63,898 nucleotides of DNA, taken from the NCBI GenBank assembly GCA_018303405.1, contig JAGVYD010000009.1, positions 259,045 through 322,942 of the forward strand, in the 5' to 3' direction. This DNA is from Candidatus Woesearchaeota archaeon (GTDB lineage Archaea > Nanobdellota > Nanobdellia > Woesearchaeales > JABMPP01). Position numbers and translations under genes: made by a program. Positions 8,718-17,948 of this stretch are shown in pieces; the stretch's first letter is position 1; each line of letters begins with the position of its first letter. The notes beneath the pieces were generated by a model that saw only the letters and a program-made list of their open reading frames with translations, was not told where the DNA came from and made no database searches.

Positions 8718-9200
8718 TCAAGCCTTTTCCAAATTGACAAAAGAATATTTCAGCCCATCTTCATCATTGACCTGGCTTTCTTCGCTGACAATTACCCAAT
8801 CATCACTGTTGTATTCAGGAAAAAATGCATCGCCTTCAAAATCTGCATCAATAAGCGTAAGATACATCCTCTTGGCCAGGGGCAGGAACATTGTAAAAAC
8901 CTGTTCTCCTCCTATTATCATGGCTTCACTTGCGTTCCTGCACAATTGAATGGCTTCTTCAATTGAAGTGGCAGTCTGGCAGCCTTCCTGCCTGTAGCTT
9001 TTGTCCCTTGTAAGGATTATATTTATCCTGTTGGGCAAGGGCTTTCCAATGCTTTCGAATGTTTTTCTGCCCATGATGACTGGCTTGCCGGATGTTATAC
9101 CCCTGAACCTTTTCAGGTCAGCAGAAAGCTTCCACGGCAGGGAATTATTTGTTCCAATCACCCTGTTTTTCCCGATTGCGGCTATTATTGAAATTATCAT
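8718..9200 (-). CDS. folA: Dihydrofolate reductase
   Basis: This 160-residue enzyme reduces dihydrofolate to tetrahydrofolate with NADPH. Family features are MIISIIAAIGKNRVIGTNNSLPWKLSADLKRF with the WxxxxDxxxF active-site pattern (acid near residue 27), PVIMGRKTFESIGKPLPNR, and the nucleotide loop MIIGGEQVF. The gene is 34 bases after thyA on the same strand, so dihydrofolate made by ThyA would be recycled by this enzyme. Most archaea use methanopterin derivatives; the pair implies folate-dependent thymidylate synthesis, probably of bacterial origin. Confidence 0.95.
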   Translation of the reverse strand: MIISIIAAIGKNRVIGTNNSLPWKLSADLKRFRGITSGKPVIMGRKTFESIGKPLPNRINIILTRDKSYRQEGCQTATSIEEAIQLCRNASEAMIIGGEQVFTMFLPLAKRMYLTLIDADFEGDAFFPEYNSDDWVIVSEESQVNDEDGLKYSFVNLEKA

Positions 9201-9234
9201 TTTAGCCTGTCTTATATTATCTTGCGCTAATAAA

Positions 9235-10080
9235 TCAAACTGCCATCGGCGCCTTGATGGAAGGGTGGCTTTGATAATTGTCCAGCCTTATATCCTTCAT
9301 GGCAAATTTGTAAATGTCCCTTATCTCTGGGTTGAGCCACAGGCCCGGAAGCGGAAATGGGGTCCTGGCCAGCTGTTCCCTTACCTGCTCAAAATGATTG
9401 TGGTAAATATGGGCATCTCCCAGCACATGCACAAAATCGCCTGCCTTCAAGCCAGTTGACTGGGCAACCATGTGCAGCAACAATGAGTAGGATGCAATGT
9501 TGAATGGCACGCCAAGGAACATGTCACATGACCTTTGGTACATCTGCAATGACAGCCTGCCACCAGCAACAAAGAACTGGAAAAAAGCATGGCACGGAGG
9601 CAGGGCCATCATGTCCAATTCACCGGGATTCCAGGCATTGACTATGATCCTCCTGCTTGTGGGATTTTCCTTGATCATCCTTATTGCTTCTGAAAGCTGG
9701 TCAATTTCCTTCCCAGATGGCGATTTCCATCTTCTCCACTGCACACCATAAACCCGCCCGAGGTCGCCTTCGAATCCTGCCTTTGGCTTCCAATAGTTAG
9801 CTTCGCCATTGGCTGTCCAGATTGTCTTTTTTGAATTATCCCTTGTGCCATAAAGTATCTCGGCCAGCCGTCTTTCATCATTTGAGCCCTCAATGAACCA
9901 GAGAAGCTCAGAAACAACGCTGTTCCAGGCGAGCTTTTTTGTTGTCATGGCAGGAAAGCCGTCTTCCATCCTGAACCTTAGCTGCATTCCAAAAATTGCC
10001 CTTGTGCCAACACCTGTCCTGTCTTTCCTGTCAGTGCCGTGCTCAAGAACCTGTTTTAGGGCGTCCAGATATTGTTTCAT
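9235..10080 (-). CDS. thyA: Thymidylate synthase ThyA
   Basis: This enzyme methylates dUMP to dTMP using methylenetetrahydrofolate. It has 281 residues. The catalytic cysteine is in MMALPPCHAFFQF, the phosphate-binding arginines are near DRTGVGTRAIFG and in NPTSRRIIVNAWNP, and QRSCDMFLGVPFNIASY binds dUMP. DAHIYHNHFEQ is conserved near the end. The C-terminus is IKAPMAV, the usual closing segment of ThyA. It is upstream of folA in a two-gene operon. Confidence 0.97.
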   Translation of the reverse strand: MKQYLDALKQVLEHGTDRKDRTGVGTRAIFGMQLRFRMEDGFPAMTTKKLAWNSVVSELLWFIEGSNDERRLAEILYGTRDNSKKTIWTANGEANYWKPKAGFEGDLGRVYGVQWRRWKSPSGKEIDQLSEAIRMIKENPTSRRIIVNAWNPGELDMMALPPCHAFFQFFVAGGRLSLQMYQRSCDMFLGVPFNIASYSLLLHMVAQSTGLKAGDFVHVLGDAHIYHNHFEQVREQLARTPFPLPGLWLNPEIRDIYKFAMKDIRLDNYQSHPSIKAPMAV

Positions 10081-10140
10081 AGCCCAGAATTAAAACACGA
10101 CTTTTAATAAGATTTTGCTTTTTCAGGCTCTGCTTGTTTA

Positions 10141-10303
10141 GGCTTTGCCCAAAAACTCGCCTTCCGGCTCGGTTTGGGCATCCGCTCAGCATTGCAGCTT
10201 TTTATGCATTGCATTTTTCTCCTCTGCAACCCCGAAAAATGCTTCAACCCACCAGGAATGGGCTTCGCAAAATTGATGCCCAAACTCACTTTCGGGCAAA
10301 GCC
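10141..10303. mobile_element. Palindromic element, family A copy 2
   Basis: This 163-bp element fills most of the thyA-DUF1003 intergenic region. Terminal inverted repeats are GGCTTTGCCC / GGGCAAAGCC. The inner stem is GTTTGGGCATC / GATGCCCAAAC, which differs from copy 1 by a compensated base pair. CGCCTTCCGGCTCG lies 17 bases from the left end, as in copy 1. The flanking 9-mers GCTTGTTTA (10132-10140) and GCTCTTTTA (10304-10312) match at 7 of 9 bases, consistent with a decayed 9-bp target duplication. It has no coding capacity. Confidence 0.7.
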
Positions 10304-10366
10304 GCTCTTTTATAGCTGCCGGAAATAGGAACTGGGCCAGCGCCAATGCACCACTCATGTACCTGG

Positions 10367-11146
10367 CTAAGCGTCCTGTCCATCATCATGTGGCCAGGGC
10401 TCTTCAATTTTCTCGATGCCTGCGCCGCTCAGCAGGCTGTCGCCTTTAGTCGCATCAGGTTCACGCGCTTCTTTCTTTTTGCCTTTTCTGCCCCTTGGCT
10501 TTCTCGAGGCTTCTTTTATAATTTTCTTGACTGGCTCGCCGAAGGCATAGTTTTCCTTTATTTCCTTCAGCATGGCCAGGATTTCAGCAACTTCCTTTTC
10601 TGTCTTGAGATTGACCTGATAGTCCAGCTCGGCATTCAGCTCTGCCTGCCTTGCCATTATATTCTGGCTGATCATGATGAATGTGGACAGGTAAATTGCC
10701 TCCAGGCTGACTATCATTGTGAGAAGACCGAATGGATATGGGTCAAAGACATATTTTGGGCCAAAAAGGCCCTCATTCATGAGCATCCACAGCCCGAACC
10801 AGACTGTATGGAAATACACAAAACCCATTGTTCCGGCAAAATGGGTTATCTTGTCGGCAATCCTGATCTGGAAAGTCTCCAGCTTTTCGAACTCAATGTT
10901 GAGGTTCTTGGACATGAAATGGACGACTTCATTTGTCACATACCATTTCCCGTCCTCCTGCCTGCCTTCGTTTATGCAGTCTTCGCACCTGCTGAAGGAT
11001 TCGGCCTTCTTGAAGGCGGTATAATTGTCGCAGATTGAGCACTCATAGACCCCTGAAGAGGGAACCCTCTCACCGACAAAGTAGCTTGCCTTGAATTTCT
11101 TAGGCAAGATGCTGAATACCTTCTTTTTTTTCTGGTTATTTTCCAT
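10367..11146 (-). CDS. DUF1003 membrane protein with N-terminal zinc ribbon
   Basis: This 259-residue protein is of unknown function. An N-terminal CSIC...CEDC pair (residues about 32-52) could bind zinc. The middle carries a DUF1003 pattern: RIADKITHFAGTMGFVYFHTVWFGLWMLMNEG and FDPYPFGLLTMIVSLEAIYLSTFIMISQN, which form two membrane segments. The C-terminus is charged and Lys/Arg-rich. The ATG at 11146 is chosen over a longer open frame that would begin within the TATA box of the divergent gene. DUF1003 proteins are widespread and some are linked to envelope stress or ion tolerance, but no role is established here. Confidence 0.8.
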   Translation of the reverse strand: MENNQKKKKVFSILPKKFKASYFVGERVPSSGVYECSICDNYTAFKKAESFSRCEDCINEGRQEDGKWYVTNEVVHFMSKNLNIEFEKLETFQIRIADKITHFAGTMGFVYFHTVWFGLWMLMNEGLFGPKYVFDPYPFGLLTMIVSLEAIYLSTFIMISQNIMARQAELNAELDYQVNLKTEKEVAEILAMLKEIKENYAFGEPVKKIIKEASRKPRGRKGKKKEAREPDATKGDSLLSGAGIEKIEEPWPHDDGQDA

Positions 11147-11255
11147 CAACCCTGCAAATATCAGAGCCAAATAAATATTTTTTGCTGTGCAAGGGGCATC
11201 TGCAAAAAATTTATATAAGGGTCGTGGCAATGAATGAATCATTCAGGGCGTCCCA

Positions 11256-11894
11256 ATGGCAGAAATTAACACCTCCTCAATCATGATTCCGGATATATCT
11301 CTTTCCAACCTCTCTGTCACAGACTTCTTTGCAGACATCAAGTCCCTGGCCCTTTTTGTGCTGGCAATGGTCATCTATTCAGTATTTGTCTTCAAGTTCT
11401 ATCTTTTCCTTTCCAGACGGGACATCCTGAAGCTCAAGGATTACGAGGCTGCCGGCGGATTTGCCGGCTTTATGAAGTTCCTTGCCAGGGTCACCGGCCA
11501 TACTGTACAAAACCTGGTGCTTATTCCAGTGCTTGTCTTTTTCTGGTTTGGAGTGCTTTCAATCCTGATGCTCTTGCTTTCGAGAAACCATACACCTGAC
11601 ACAATACTCTTAAGCACAATCTCAATCGTTGCCGCTGTCAGGATTACAAGCTATTACAACGAGGACTTGTCAAAAGACCTGGCCAAGATGATACCTTTTG
11701 CATTGCTGGGAATTTTTCTTGTGGACATATCATATTTTTCCCTTGAAAAGAGCATTGAAGTCGCTACACAGCTCCCTCTATACTGGAAACAGTTTTTTTA
11801 TTATCTGGTATTTGTTGTTGCAATAGAATTTGTTATGAGGGGAATTGATTTTCTGAGGCACGGCTTTAAAAAACCCGATAATGGAAAGGAATAG
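11256..11894 (+). CDS. Membrane protein of unknown function
   Basis: I do not recognise the family. The 212-residue protein has four or five hydrophobic segments, at about residues 28-52, 86-105, 115-130, 145-160 and 178-195, with a charged C-terminal tail. A TATA-like TTTATATAA (about 11209-11217) is about 38 bases before the ATG, giving a short leader. It is divergent from the DUF1003 gene. Confidence 0.7.
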   Translation: MAEINTSSIMIPDISLSNLSVTDFFADIKSLALFVLAMVIYSVFVFKFYLFLSRRDILKLKDYEAAGGFAGFMKFLARVTGHTVQNLVLIPVLVFFWFGVLSILMLLLSRNHTPDTILLSTISIVAAVRITSYYNEDLSKDLAKMIPFALLGIFLVDISYFSLEKSIEVATQLPLYWKQFFYYLVFVVAIEFVMRGIDFLRHGFKKPDNGKE

Positions 11895-11917
11895 AGCTGA
11901 ATTAGCCACTAACCTGA

Positions 11918-12241
11918 TTAAGCTGAGTAATTGCCGCCAGGATTGTAGCTTGCAGAATAGGCAGACCTGGATGCGTTGTATCCAGATGAACCCGGGGCAG
12001 AAACTGAGCTGTATTTTCCAACATTGCTGTCGCTGGCCAGCATTATGCCTATGCCAATAGCAGCGGCTGCAGCAACTATGAGGCCAATATTTGCCCCTCC
12101 GCCTGATGACTGGGATGGCTTGGCATGGCTGTCATGGGAGTGGGATTCTGGCTTAGCATGATGCTCCCCTCCATGGTGGTCAGCTTTGGCAGGACTGCTG
12201 TGATGCTCCCCTCCATGTGCCTCAGCTCCGTGATCACTCAT
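11918..12241 (-). CDS. Histidine-rich single-pass membrane protein
   Basis: This 107-residue protein is unlike any family I recognise. Residues 1-45 contain many His (HGGEHH, DHHGGEHH, ESHSHDSH), a composition that can bind Zn, Ni or Cu. Residues 50-70 form a hydrophobic segment (ANIGLIVAAAAAIGIGIMLAS). The tail is rich in Ser, Tyr, Gly and Asn. Metal binding is an inference from composition; no transport domain is present. It stands alone on the minus strand, before the VWA-domain gene. Confidence 0.65.
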   Translation of the reverse strand: MSDHGAEAHGGEHHSSPAKADHHGGEHHAKPESHSHDSHAKPSQSSGGGANIGLIVAAAAAIGIGIMLASDSNVGKYSSVSAPGSSGYNASRSAYSASYNPGGNYSA

Positions 12242-12398
12242 CCTTTCACCTTTACACTTTCATATTTTTGTTTGCTTTGCGCTTGCCAAGCACGCTTAGT
12301 GCTTTTTGCTTGGAGTTGTAGCGTTAAACGGTTGTTTATATAGTTTTTGGAGCCTTCTGCCAGGCACAGTTTCATGTCCACTAATTTTTCCTTATAGC

Positions 12399-14495
12399 CT
12401 ACTGGTCCCAGAACATTACTTTTCCCAAAACAGCGTCCTCCAGTGCAAGAGTGGGGTCGCCCAAGGCTTCAGCTTCCTTTTCAAAATAGATTTTGAAATC
12501 ACTTACCATCCTCACATACTCATCAGAAACATGGAGTGGCACCGACTGCCTTTCCCAGCGGCCGAGCGCAATTTCCATATCATCAGGTGGGACTATTATG
12601 CCTGTTTCATAGTTCATTACCGGAACAGCAGGCCTGCTTTCTGTCATGCCTGCCCTTTCATCATTGACCCAGTTCTTCATCAGATTTACATATCTTGCCA
12701 GCAAAATCCCTTTTCTTATGCCTGTATTGTCAAACCAGTCGGCTTCCCTGTCAGGCAAGGTGATTGAAACCTCATCCCCTCCAACTTTGCCTTCCCTGTC
12801 CTCATAACTGGATTTGAGCACCAGGGAATTTGATGCGCCTGTTTTCTTCAATTTCAGAATGACAATCCCACCTTTTGTCTCGCCGCCCTGCCTTTTTGAC
12901 GGGAAAAGGGTGTTTACTTTCATTATTTCCCCTGTTGCCTCATTTGCCTCAGGAGAGCCATAGACTTTCTCAATTTCGTAGCCTACTGATTCAACTTTCA
13001 GCAGTAGATTGAATACCAAAGGAGTAACCATATATTCAAACTCGTCATCCATCCTGGCCTTGAATTCGCTGCCAGAATGGACAGAATAATAATTTGCGCC
13101 CCTTATCTTTGTTATGTATTCAATCAGCTCTGTGTTGAAATCAACACCAACGCCAATGAATGTGGTGTACACCTTGTTATCCGCGTTTGCCCTTGTCATG
13201 CCAAGCAGGCCTTCTTCTCCTGTCATGCCTATATTCGGCATTGCATCTGTGATGAATATTATCCTGTTCTCATATTCAGCAGGGTCTGCATTAATGTATT
13301 CCTCAAAAAGCCCAGACCCATCCTTGTATCCCGCTTCAAAATATGTTCCTCCTCTTGGCCCGATCTCGAGAATATGGGACTTGATGGCTTCCATGTCCGT
13401 GTCTCCAACCCTGCTTATCCTCTTGCCAAGGTAAGCATGGTCGTCAAAAAGCACCATGCCGAAGCTGTCGTCAGGCTCCAAATGGCCCAATAATGCGGCA
13501 ACAGACTGTGTAGCAATTTCCATTTTTGTCATCCCTTCATATTCATCAGGCTCTTCCTGGAACGGTTTTCGGTTTCCAAACTGGTCATAATAATACTTGT
13601 TGAACCTGGATGACATTGAGCCGGAGATGTCCAGGACAATCACCAGATTGAGCTTTTTCCTCTGGAAATCAGCTTCCTTGATTCCGGAATTAAGGCCAAC
13701 CTGCAGGTAATATTCGTCCTCTTTGGACAGCGGATCCTTTGAAATAGCATAACTGTATGACGGGCAAAAAAGCTTGTCACAAGGCTTTGCTTCGCCTGTG
13801 TCAAAGAAATAATCATAATACAATCCTTCATATGTTATATCCGTTGGGACCGGAAGGTAGCCATTCCTTATGTTCTCCCTGAAATTGTTTATGTCCTTTG
13901 CGCCGCCAACTGAAAAGCCAATGGTGTCTGATGCTGAACCAGCTGATTCCATTAGAAGTGCGCCACCGACTGAAGAGCTCCTGATAGTTATGGTACCGTA
14001 GAGGCCTTTCATAAATAATGGCACAAGCATTGCAGCAGCAAGCAAGACCACAAGAATGAAAATCGATATGAGCGCAATTTTTACACGATGCCTGATAGAG
14101 TAATAAACACCATAAATCAGGGCAATAATCCCCGCTGATGAAACAATAATTGCAGCTGTTTCCAGCTGGAATAAAAACGCTGCCAATATCATCAATCCAC
14201 TGAAGACGAACGGATACAAGACAAGGGCAATGCCAAGCCTTTTCCTGCGGTTGATTCCTCTCTCATCAGGTGTCCCCTTTGCAATCAGGTAAATGCATGT
14301 TCCAAAATAGGCCAGCAGCAAAACAATGCCTGCCCATACAACATAATTGTTCATAATTATGCTTGACGCAGGGGAATAAACCCAATCATCTGTGCCCCTC
14401 ACCAACCTGTTTACAATGTATAATAATATGAGGACCCCGGCAATTACCGTCGGAATTTTTACTTTGTTGTGCTTGAAGTCTATCATTATTGGCAT
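12399..14495 (-). CDS. Membrane-anchored von Willebrand factor type A domain protein
   Basis: The first about 175 residues of this 698-residue protein contain five or six membrane segments. After an extracytoplasmic-looking region, a VWA domain begins near residue 285 with VIVLDISGSMSSRF, the MIDAS metal site (DxSxS); later MIDAS residues are in GPRGGTYFEAG and IIFITDAMPN. The fold resembles bacterial Ca-activated-channel-like and inter-alpha-trypsin-inhibitor-like VWA proteins, usually protein-binding surface modules. A TATA-like TTATTTATAT (about 14510-14519) lies close upstream, suggesting a leaderless transcript. Partner and role are unknown. Confidence 0.85.
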   Translation of the reverse strand: MPIMIDFKHNKVKIPTVIAGVLILLYIVNRLVRGTDDWVYSPASSIIMNNYVVWAGIVLLLAYFGTCIYLIAKGTPDERGINRRKRLGIALVLYPFVFSGLMILAAFLFQLETAAIIVSSAGIIALIYGVYYSIRHRVKIALISIFILVVLLAAAMLVPLFMKGLYGTITIRSSSVGGALLMESAGSASDTIGFSVGGAKDINNFRENIRNGYLPVPTDITYEGLYYDYFFDTGEAKPCDKLFCPSYSYAISKDPLSKEDEYYLQVGLNSGIKEADFQRKKLNLVIVLDISGSMSSRFNKYYYDQFGNRKPFQEEPDEYEGMTKMEIATQSVAALLGHLEPDDSFGMVLFDDHAYLGKRISRVGDTDMEAIKSHILEIGPRGGTYFEAGYKDGSGLFEEYINADPAEYENRIIFITDAMPNIGMTGEEGLLGMTRANADNKVYTTFIGVGVDFNTELIEYITKIRGANYYSVHSGSEFKARMDDEFEYMVTPLVFNLLLKVESVGYEIEKVYGSPEANEATGEIMKVNTLFPSKRQGGETKGGIVILKLKKTGASNSLVLKSSYEDREGKVGGDEVSITLPDREADWFDNTGIRKGILLARYVNLMKNWVNDERAGMTESRPAVPVMNYETGIIVPPDDMEIALGRWERQSVPLHVSDEYVRMVSDFKIYFEKEAEALGDPTLALEDAVLGKVMFWDQ

Positions 14496-14586
14496 AGCAA
14501 TGCTTGTTGATATAAATAAGTATCCTTGGCTTTAAGATGGATGGAAGTCTTTGCAAAAAATCAAACCGAATGCATGGATTCTTAAC

Positions 14587-14892
14587 CTAGTGTGGAAATA
14601 GAAACTCTCCGAGCAAGAAAAGAATACCCCCTACTCCCATTAACATTGGTATGTACAGCAACCATGCCCTGTCCTTATGCTTAATAGTGGCAACAACGGA
14701 ACTTATTCCTCCAGCTATGACCAAAAGCATTGCAACCAGGCCAGGGATTATGACATAAAATCTCGCGACGTCATCATTACCGGGTCCGGCTATCATTATT
14801 GCAACCCCATACTGGATATGGATGTATGCAAAAGCAGAAACAGTTAACCAGAAGGAAACCTTGCCTATTTTTGTCTTGGGGAACCAATACAT
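14587..14892 (-). CDS. Small membrane protein, unknown
   Basis: This 101-residue protein has three hydrophobic segments (about residues 12-35, 44-66 and 76-97) separated by short charged loops. I do not recognise a family. It is monocistronic, on the same strand as its neighbours pcn and the VWA gene. Confidence 0.6.
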   Translation of the reverse strand: MYWFPKTKIGKVSFWLTVSAFAYIHIQYGVAIMIAGPGNDDVARFYVIIPGLVAMLLVIAGGISSVVATIKHKDRAWLLYIPMLMGVGGILFLLGEFLFPH

Positions 14893-14963
14893 AACATTCC
14901 CTTCGTATAAGACGATGTTGGCCTATTAATAATAAAATTTTTTAAAACCATTCTGCCAGGGCA

Positions 14964-15707
14964 CTAGTCCTTGTCAACCCTCGGCGCAAGAATGAATGCA
15001 AGCATTATCTTGTCCACTTCCTTGTACTCAAGCTTCAGTGGATAATCCTTGTTGAACTGGATTGTGACATTCTCTGATACCTTGCTTCCCTGTATCATTT
15101 TTTTAAGGTATTCAATAGAATATTTTGCCCTTATCTTTTCTTTTGACTCGCTGATTATCTTTGTGTCAGCATCTTCCTTGACATCGGTCCTTGAGTTGCT
15201 GAGGTCGCCCTCTGCTTCCATATGGAACTTCTTGCCATCCACATTGAATGAAACCGACTCTCCTACAATATCAGCATCCTCAATTGCATCGTTCAGGATT
15301 GAGCTGGTTGTCTTGACAGCAACCGGGAACTTTAATTCGGGCACTCTTTGCTCTTTTTCATCCATGTCAATGACTGCGAGCGAGAAAGTCCTTGTTGTCG
15401 CGCCCTTTAAGGTGAGCTTTAGCTTGTTATCTTCCATTTCAACTGTAAGAGTGTCGTTTGGCTTTGCCCTTCTCAGCACCTGCTTGAGGTTTGAGAGGTT
15501 TATGCCAATATCCACTTCCTTCTTGACATCGTATTCAACAAAGCAGCTGCTAAGAAGCTTGAAAATCACCATGGCCACATTTGCCGGGTCCATTGCCACA
15601 AGCTCTATGGCATCAGGAGTAACCTTGAATCTGGCCTCATTCACCAGCTCAGAAATGATTGAAATGCTGTCCTTGAAATATTTTGGCTCTGCAAGTGATA
15701 GCTTCAT
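14964..15707 (-). CDS. pcn: DNA polymerase sliding clamp (PCNA)
   Basis: This 247-residue PCNA forms the ring that tethers polymerase and repair factors to DNA. It begins MKLSLAEPKYFKDSISIISELVNEARF and contains IELVAMDPANVAMVIFKL, the conserved region after the first domain, and ends with KVDKIMLAFILAPRVDKD, the usual LAPR C-terminal segment. The length matches archaeal PCNA. The gene stands between RNase J and a small membrane protein and appears to have its own promoter. Confidence 0.96.
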   Translation of the reverse strand: MKLSLAEPKYFKDSISIISELVNEARFKVTPDAIELVAMDPANVAMVIFKLLSSCFVEYDVKKEVDIGINLSNLKQVLRRAKPNDTLTVEMEDNKLKLTLKGATTRTFSLAVIDMDEKEQRVPELKFPVAVKTTSSILNDAIEDADIVGESVSFNVDGKKFHMEAEGDLSNSRTDVKEDADTKIISESKEKIRAKYSIEYLKKMIQGSKVSENVTIQFNKDYPLKLEYKEVDKIMLAFILAPRVDKD

Positions 15708-15815
15708 TTTACACCCCTATGTTCAAGCAATGTGGTAATCTTGTGATATTTAAAGCTTCACATTTTTGGCATAAAATATGCACATTTAACGTCGGCAAAC
15801 TCGGATTTTCAGAAA

Positions 15816-17153
15816 TCACTGCCTGATTTCAATCCTTCCGCCGTTTCGCATCAGAAATACATTTCTACCGCGCCTGTATCCCAATTCTTCCGCAAGGGTC
15901 AGGAGCTGGCCGGTTTTTTCAGGGTCGCCATGCGCCGGGATTATGTTCTTTGGCCGGAGTATCTCCAAAAGCTCCCTTATATCCTCGCGCCCGGCGTGTC
16001 CTGAGACATGGATGTCCCTGAAAATCCTGACATGAAATTTGTTGAGCTTGCTTTCAAGGGCATCCCTGCAGGTCCTGTTCAGCTCAGTCGGAATGACCTT
16101 GCAGGAAAATATCACATGGTCATCAGGGTCGAATTTCCAGCCAAGTTCGCCCTCAACCATCCTGGACAATGTTGCCTTGGGCTCGCCCTGGTGCCCTGTT
16201 ACAACCAGGAGGTATTTTGACTTGCCCTCTTTCATGATTTTTCGCATCCTTTTTTTGACCTGGCTCCGGTATTTTACGATCTCGACATCCTTGGAAAAAT
16301 AGGCAATGCCGCAATCTTCAGCTGCATAGACATATTTGGACAATGACCTTCCCATGAAGACTATCTTTCTTCCCATCTTCTTTCCAAACTCGACAATGCT
16401 CCTCAGCCGTGCAATGTGCGAAGAGAATGTCGTGACAACCACTGCCTTTTTCCTGGAATCTGTCCCAAGCATGACATCCTTCAGCAGCTGCTTTGCAACG
16501 CTTTCAGATGGCATCTTAATCGGGCTTCCGGCATATGTAGAATCCACGACAAGGCAATGTATGCCTTTTTCCCCAAGCTTTTTCAGCCTTTCGAAATCAG
16601 GCTTTTTGCCCAGAGTCGGGTATAAGTCAAACTTGAAGTCATTGGCATAAACAACAATGCCTTCAGGCGTATGCAGGAAAGCCATTACAGTATGGGGAGT
16701 GGAATGGGTAATCTCAAAGAACTCGAGCTTGAGGTTATTGCTTATCTTGTATGTCCCGTTGCAGTTCAGCACCTTGATCTGGCTCCTGAACACCCTTTTA
16801 TCATCTTTTACTATCCTGCTCAGGACCTGGGCTGTGTACGGCGAGCAAATGACAGGCGCGTTGAACCTGTTGGCAAGGAATGGGACGCCGCCCAAATGGT
16901 CCAGGTGCGCATGGGTGGGCACGATGGCCACGACTTTTTCCTTCCAGTCCTCAATTGCTGAAATGTCAGGCAAGGCCTGGACCTTTATCAATTCCCTTGT
17001 GTCCCAGACAACCAGGTCCTCGTCATCTGTGTACCTTATGTAATTCTCAAGATGCAGCCCAATGTCGAAAATTACAACTTCCTCGCCGACCTTGACTGCT
17101 GTGCAGTTCCGCCCAACCTCGTCAAAGCCGCCTACTGTGCATATTTCAACCAT
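15816..17153 (-). CDS. Ribonuclease J (archaeal beta-CASP nuclease)
   Basis: This metallo-beta-lactamase/beta-CASP ribonuclease of 445 residues is expected to degrade RNA 5'-3'. The metal motif THAHLDHLGG (HxHxDH) is near residue 77, later ligands are in THSTPHT, YANDFK and the C-terminal IIPAHGDPEK, and the CASP part has VVDSTYAG, VVTTFSSHIARL and VTGHQGEP. VSGHAGREDI is typical of RNase J. It lacks the N-terminal KH domains of the archaeal CPSF (aCPSF1) proteins, so RNase J is the better call. Confidence 0.93.
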   Translation of the reverse strand: MVEICTVGGFDEVGRNCTAVKVGEEVVIFDIGLHLENYIRYTDDEDLVVWDTRELIKVQALPDISAIEDWKEKVVAIVPTHAHLDHLGGVPFLANRFNAPVICSPYTAQVLSRIVKDDKRVFRSQIKVLNCNGTYKISNNLKLEFFEITHSTPHTVMAFLHTPEGIVVYANDFKFDLYPTLGKKPDFERLKKLGEKGIHCLVVDSTYAGSPIKMPSESVAKQLLKDVMLGTDSRKKAVVVTTFSSHIARLRSIVEFGKKMGRKIVFMGRSLSKYVYAAEDCGIAYFSKDVEIVKYRSQVKKRMRKIMKEGKSKYLLVVTGHQGEPKATLSRMVEGELGWKFDPDDHVIFSCKVIPTELNRTCRDALESKLNKFHVRIFRDIHVSGHAGREDIRELLEILRPKNIIPAHGDPEKTGQLLTLAEELGYRRGRNVFLMRNGGRIEIRQ

Positions 17154-17201
17154 AAAAGGATAAGAGCCATTGTTTCAGTATAAATATATTTCCAATATGG
17201 A

Positions 17202-17549
17202 TTAGCCTTCAGTCTCGTCAAAGAATAACTTAAGAATTTCACCGATTTCCCTTAGGGCATGATTCATTCCGAGGGCCCGTTCCAATGCGACAGCAGGGAA
17301 CCTTCCCAGCTCCCTGAAATCATCTATGCCCCTGACATTTTTCCCTTGCCCGCTCAAGATTATGACCTCGGCATGTCTGTCAATCTCTTTAAGCAAAAGA
17401 GCGACTTTTGACCCTTCCTCATGTTCGTTCAAGAGTCTTTGGCAATGGACTCTAATGTCATCAGCCTTATGCATTATATCTTGCCTATCTGCACGATTAT
17501 GAACTAAACCAACCAGCTCCTTTATCTCCCTATGGAGGCTTCTTACCAT
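17202..17549 (-). CDS. Hypothetical helical protein
   Basis: This 115-residue, mostly helical, soluble protein has no family that I recognise. It is rich in His, Arg and Glu (for example HNRADRQDIMHKADDIRVHCQ, residues about 17-37) with a C-terminal amphipathic helix. It may be an orphan of the RNase J region; the gap to that gene is about 48 bases. Confidence 0.5.
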   Translation of the reverse strand: MVRSLHREIKELVGLVHNRADRQDIMHKADDIRVHCQRLLNEHEEGSKVALLLKEIDRHAEVIILSGQGKNVRGIDDFRELGRFPAVALERALGMNHALREIGEILKLFFDETEG

Positions 17550-17684
17550 GCCATGATCATTTTAAGGATTAATATTTATAATTATTGTTCCACATTTAAT
17601 CTGGATGTGCTGTGGTTATGATTTTGTTCAGAGATAGCCCAAGCTGCGCCATTAGCGATAATTCAAAAACAGGGAAATCGCGTC

Positions 17685-17703
17685 GAGAGGCTTTATGCCT
17701 CTC
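17685..17703. other. Hairpin 3' of tRNA-Leu(CAG)
   Basis: GAGAGGC (17685-17691) and GCCTCTC (17697-17703) form a perfect 7-bp stem with a TTTAT loop. TTGTTTTT follows on the plus strand. No plus-strand gene precedes it. A second short inverted repeat, CAGTTTTT/AAAAACTG, overlaps the 3' end of the tRNA. Either could take part in tRNA 3' end formation. I see no gene in the rest of 17550-17731. Confidence 0.4.
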
Positions 17704-17731
17704 TTGTTTTTGTGCAGTTTTTCTCAAAAAC

Positions 17732-17815
17732 TGCGGGGGAAGGGATTCGAACCCTCGTAAGCACTAAGCTATACGGCCCTGAACCGTACCCGTTTGGCCA
17801 CTCCGGCACCCCCGC
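17732..17815 (-). tRNA. tRNA-Leu (anticodon CAG)
   Basis: The minus strand reads GCGGGGG...CCCCCGC+A with a complete class II cloverleaf: D arm with GGCC, anticodon stem TACGG/CCGTA with loop TTCAGGG (anticodon CAG), a long variable arm and T arm GAGGGTTCGAATCCC. CCA is not encoded. It is almost the same as tRNA-Leu(GAG) at 60152, differing at the anticodon and T stem. Confidence 0.95.
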
Positions 17816-17948
17816 AAATGTAGCGACATTTGATAACGCACTTAAGTGGGGTCTTCCTCACTTTGTTCGGAAACCCCACGAACTCTATACCATTCGATAA
17901 AGTCAGCAGGAAGAGGCACTTTTGGATGTTTAAAAAGCTATTGCCACA

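Noticed and set aside
17550-17731. C/D box or other small RNA between the hypothetical gene and tRNA-Leu(CAG)
   Set aside because: No convincing C and D boxes were found; only a short hairpin is clear.
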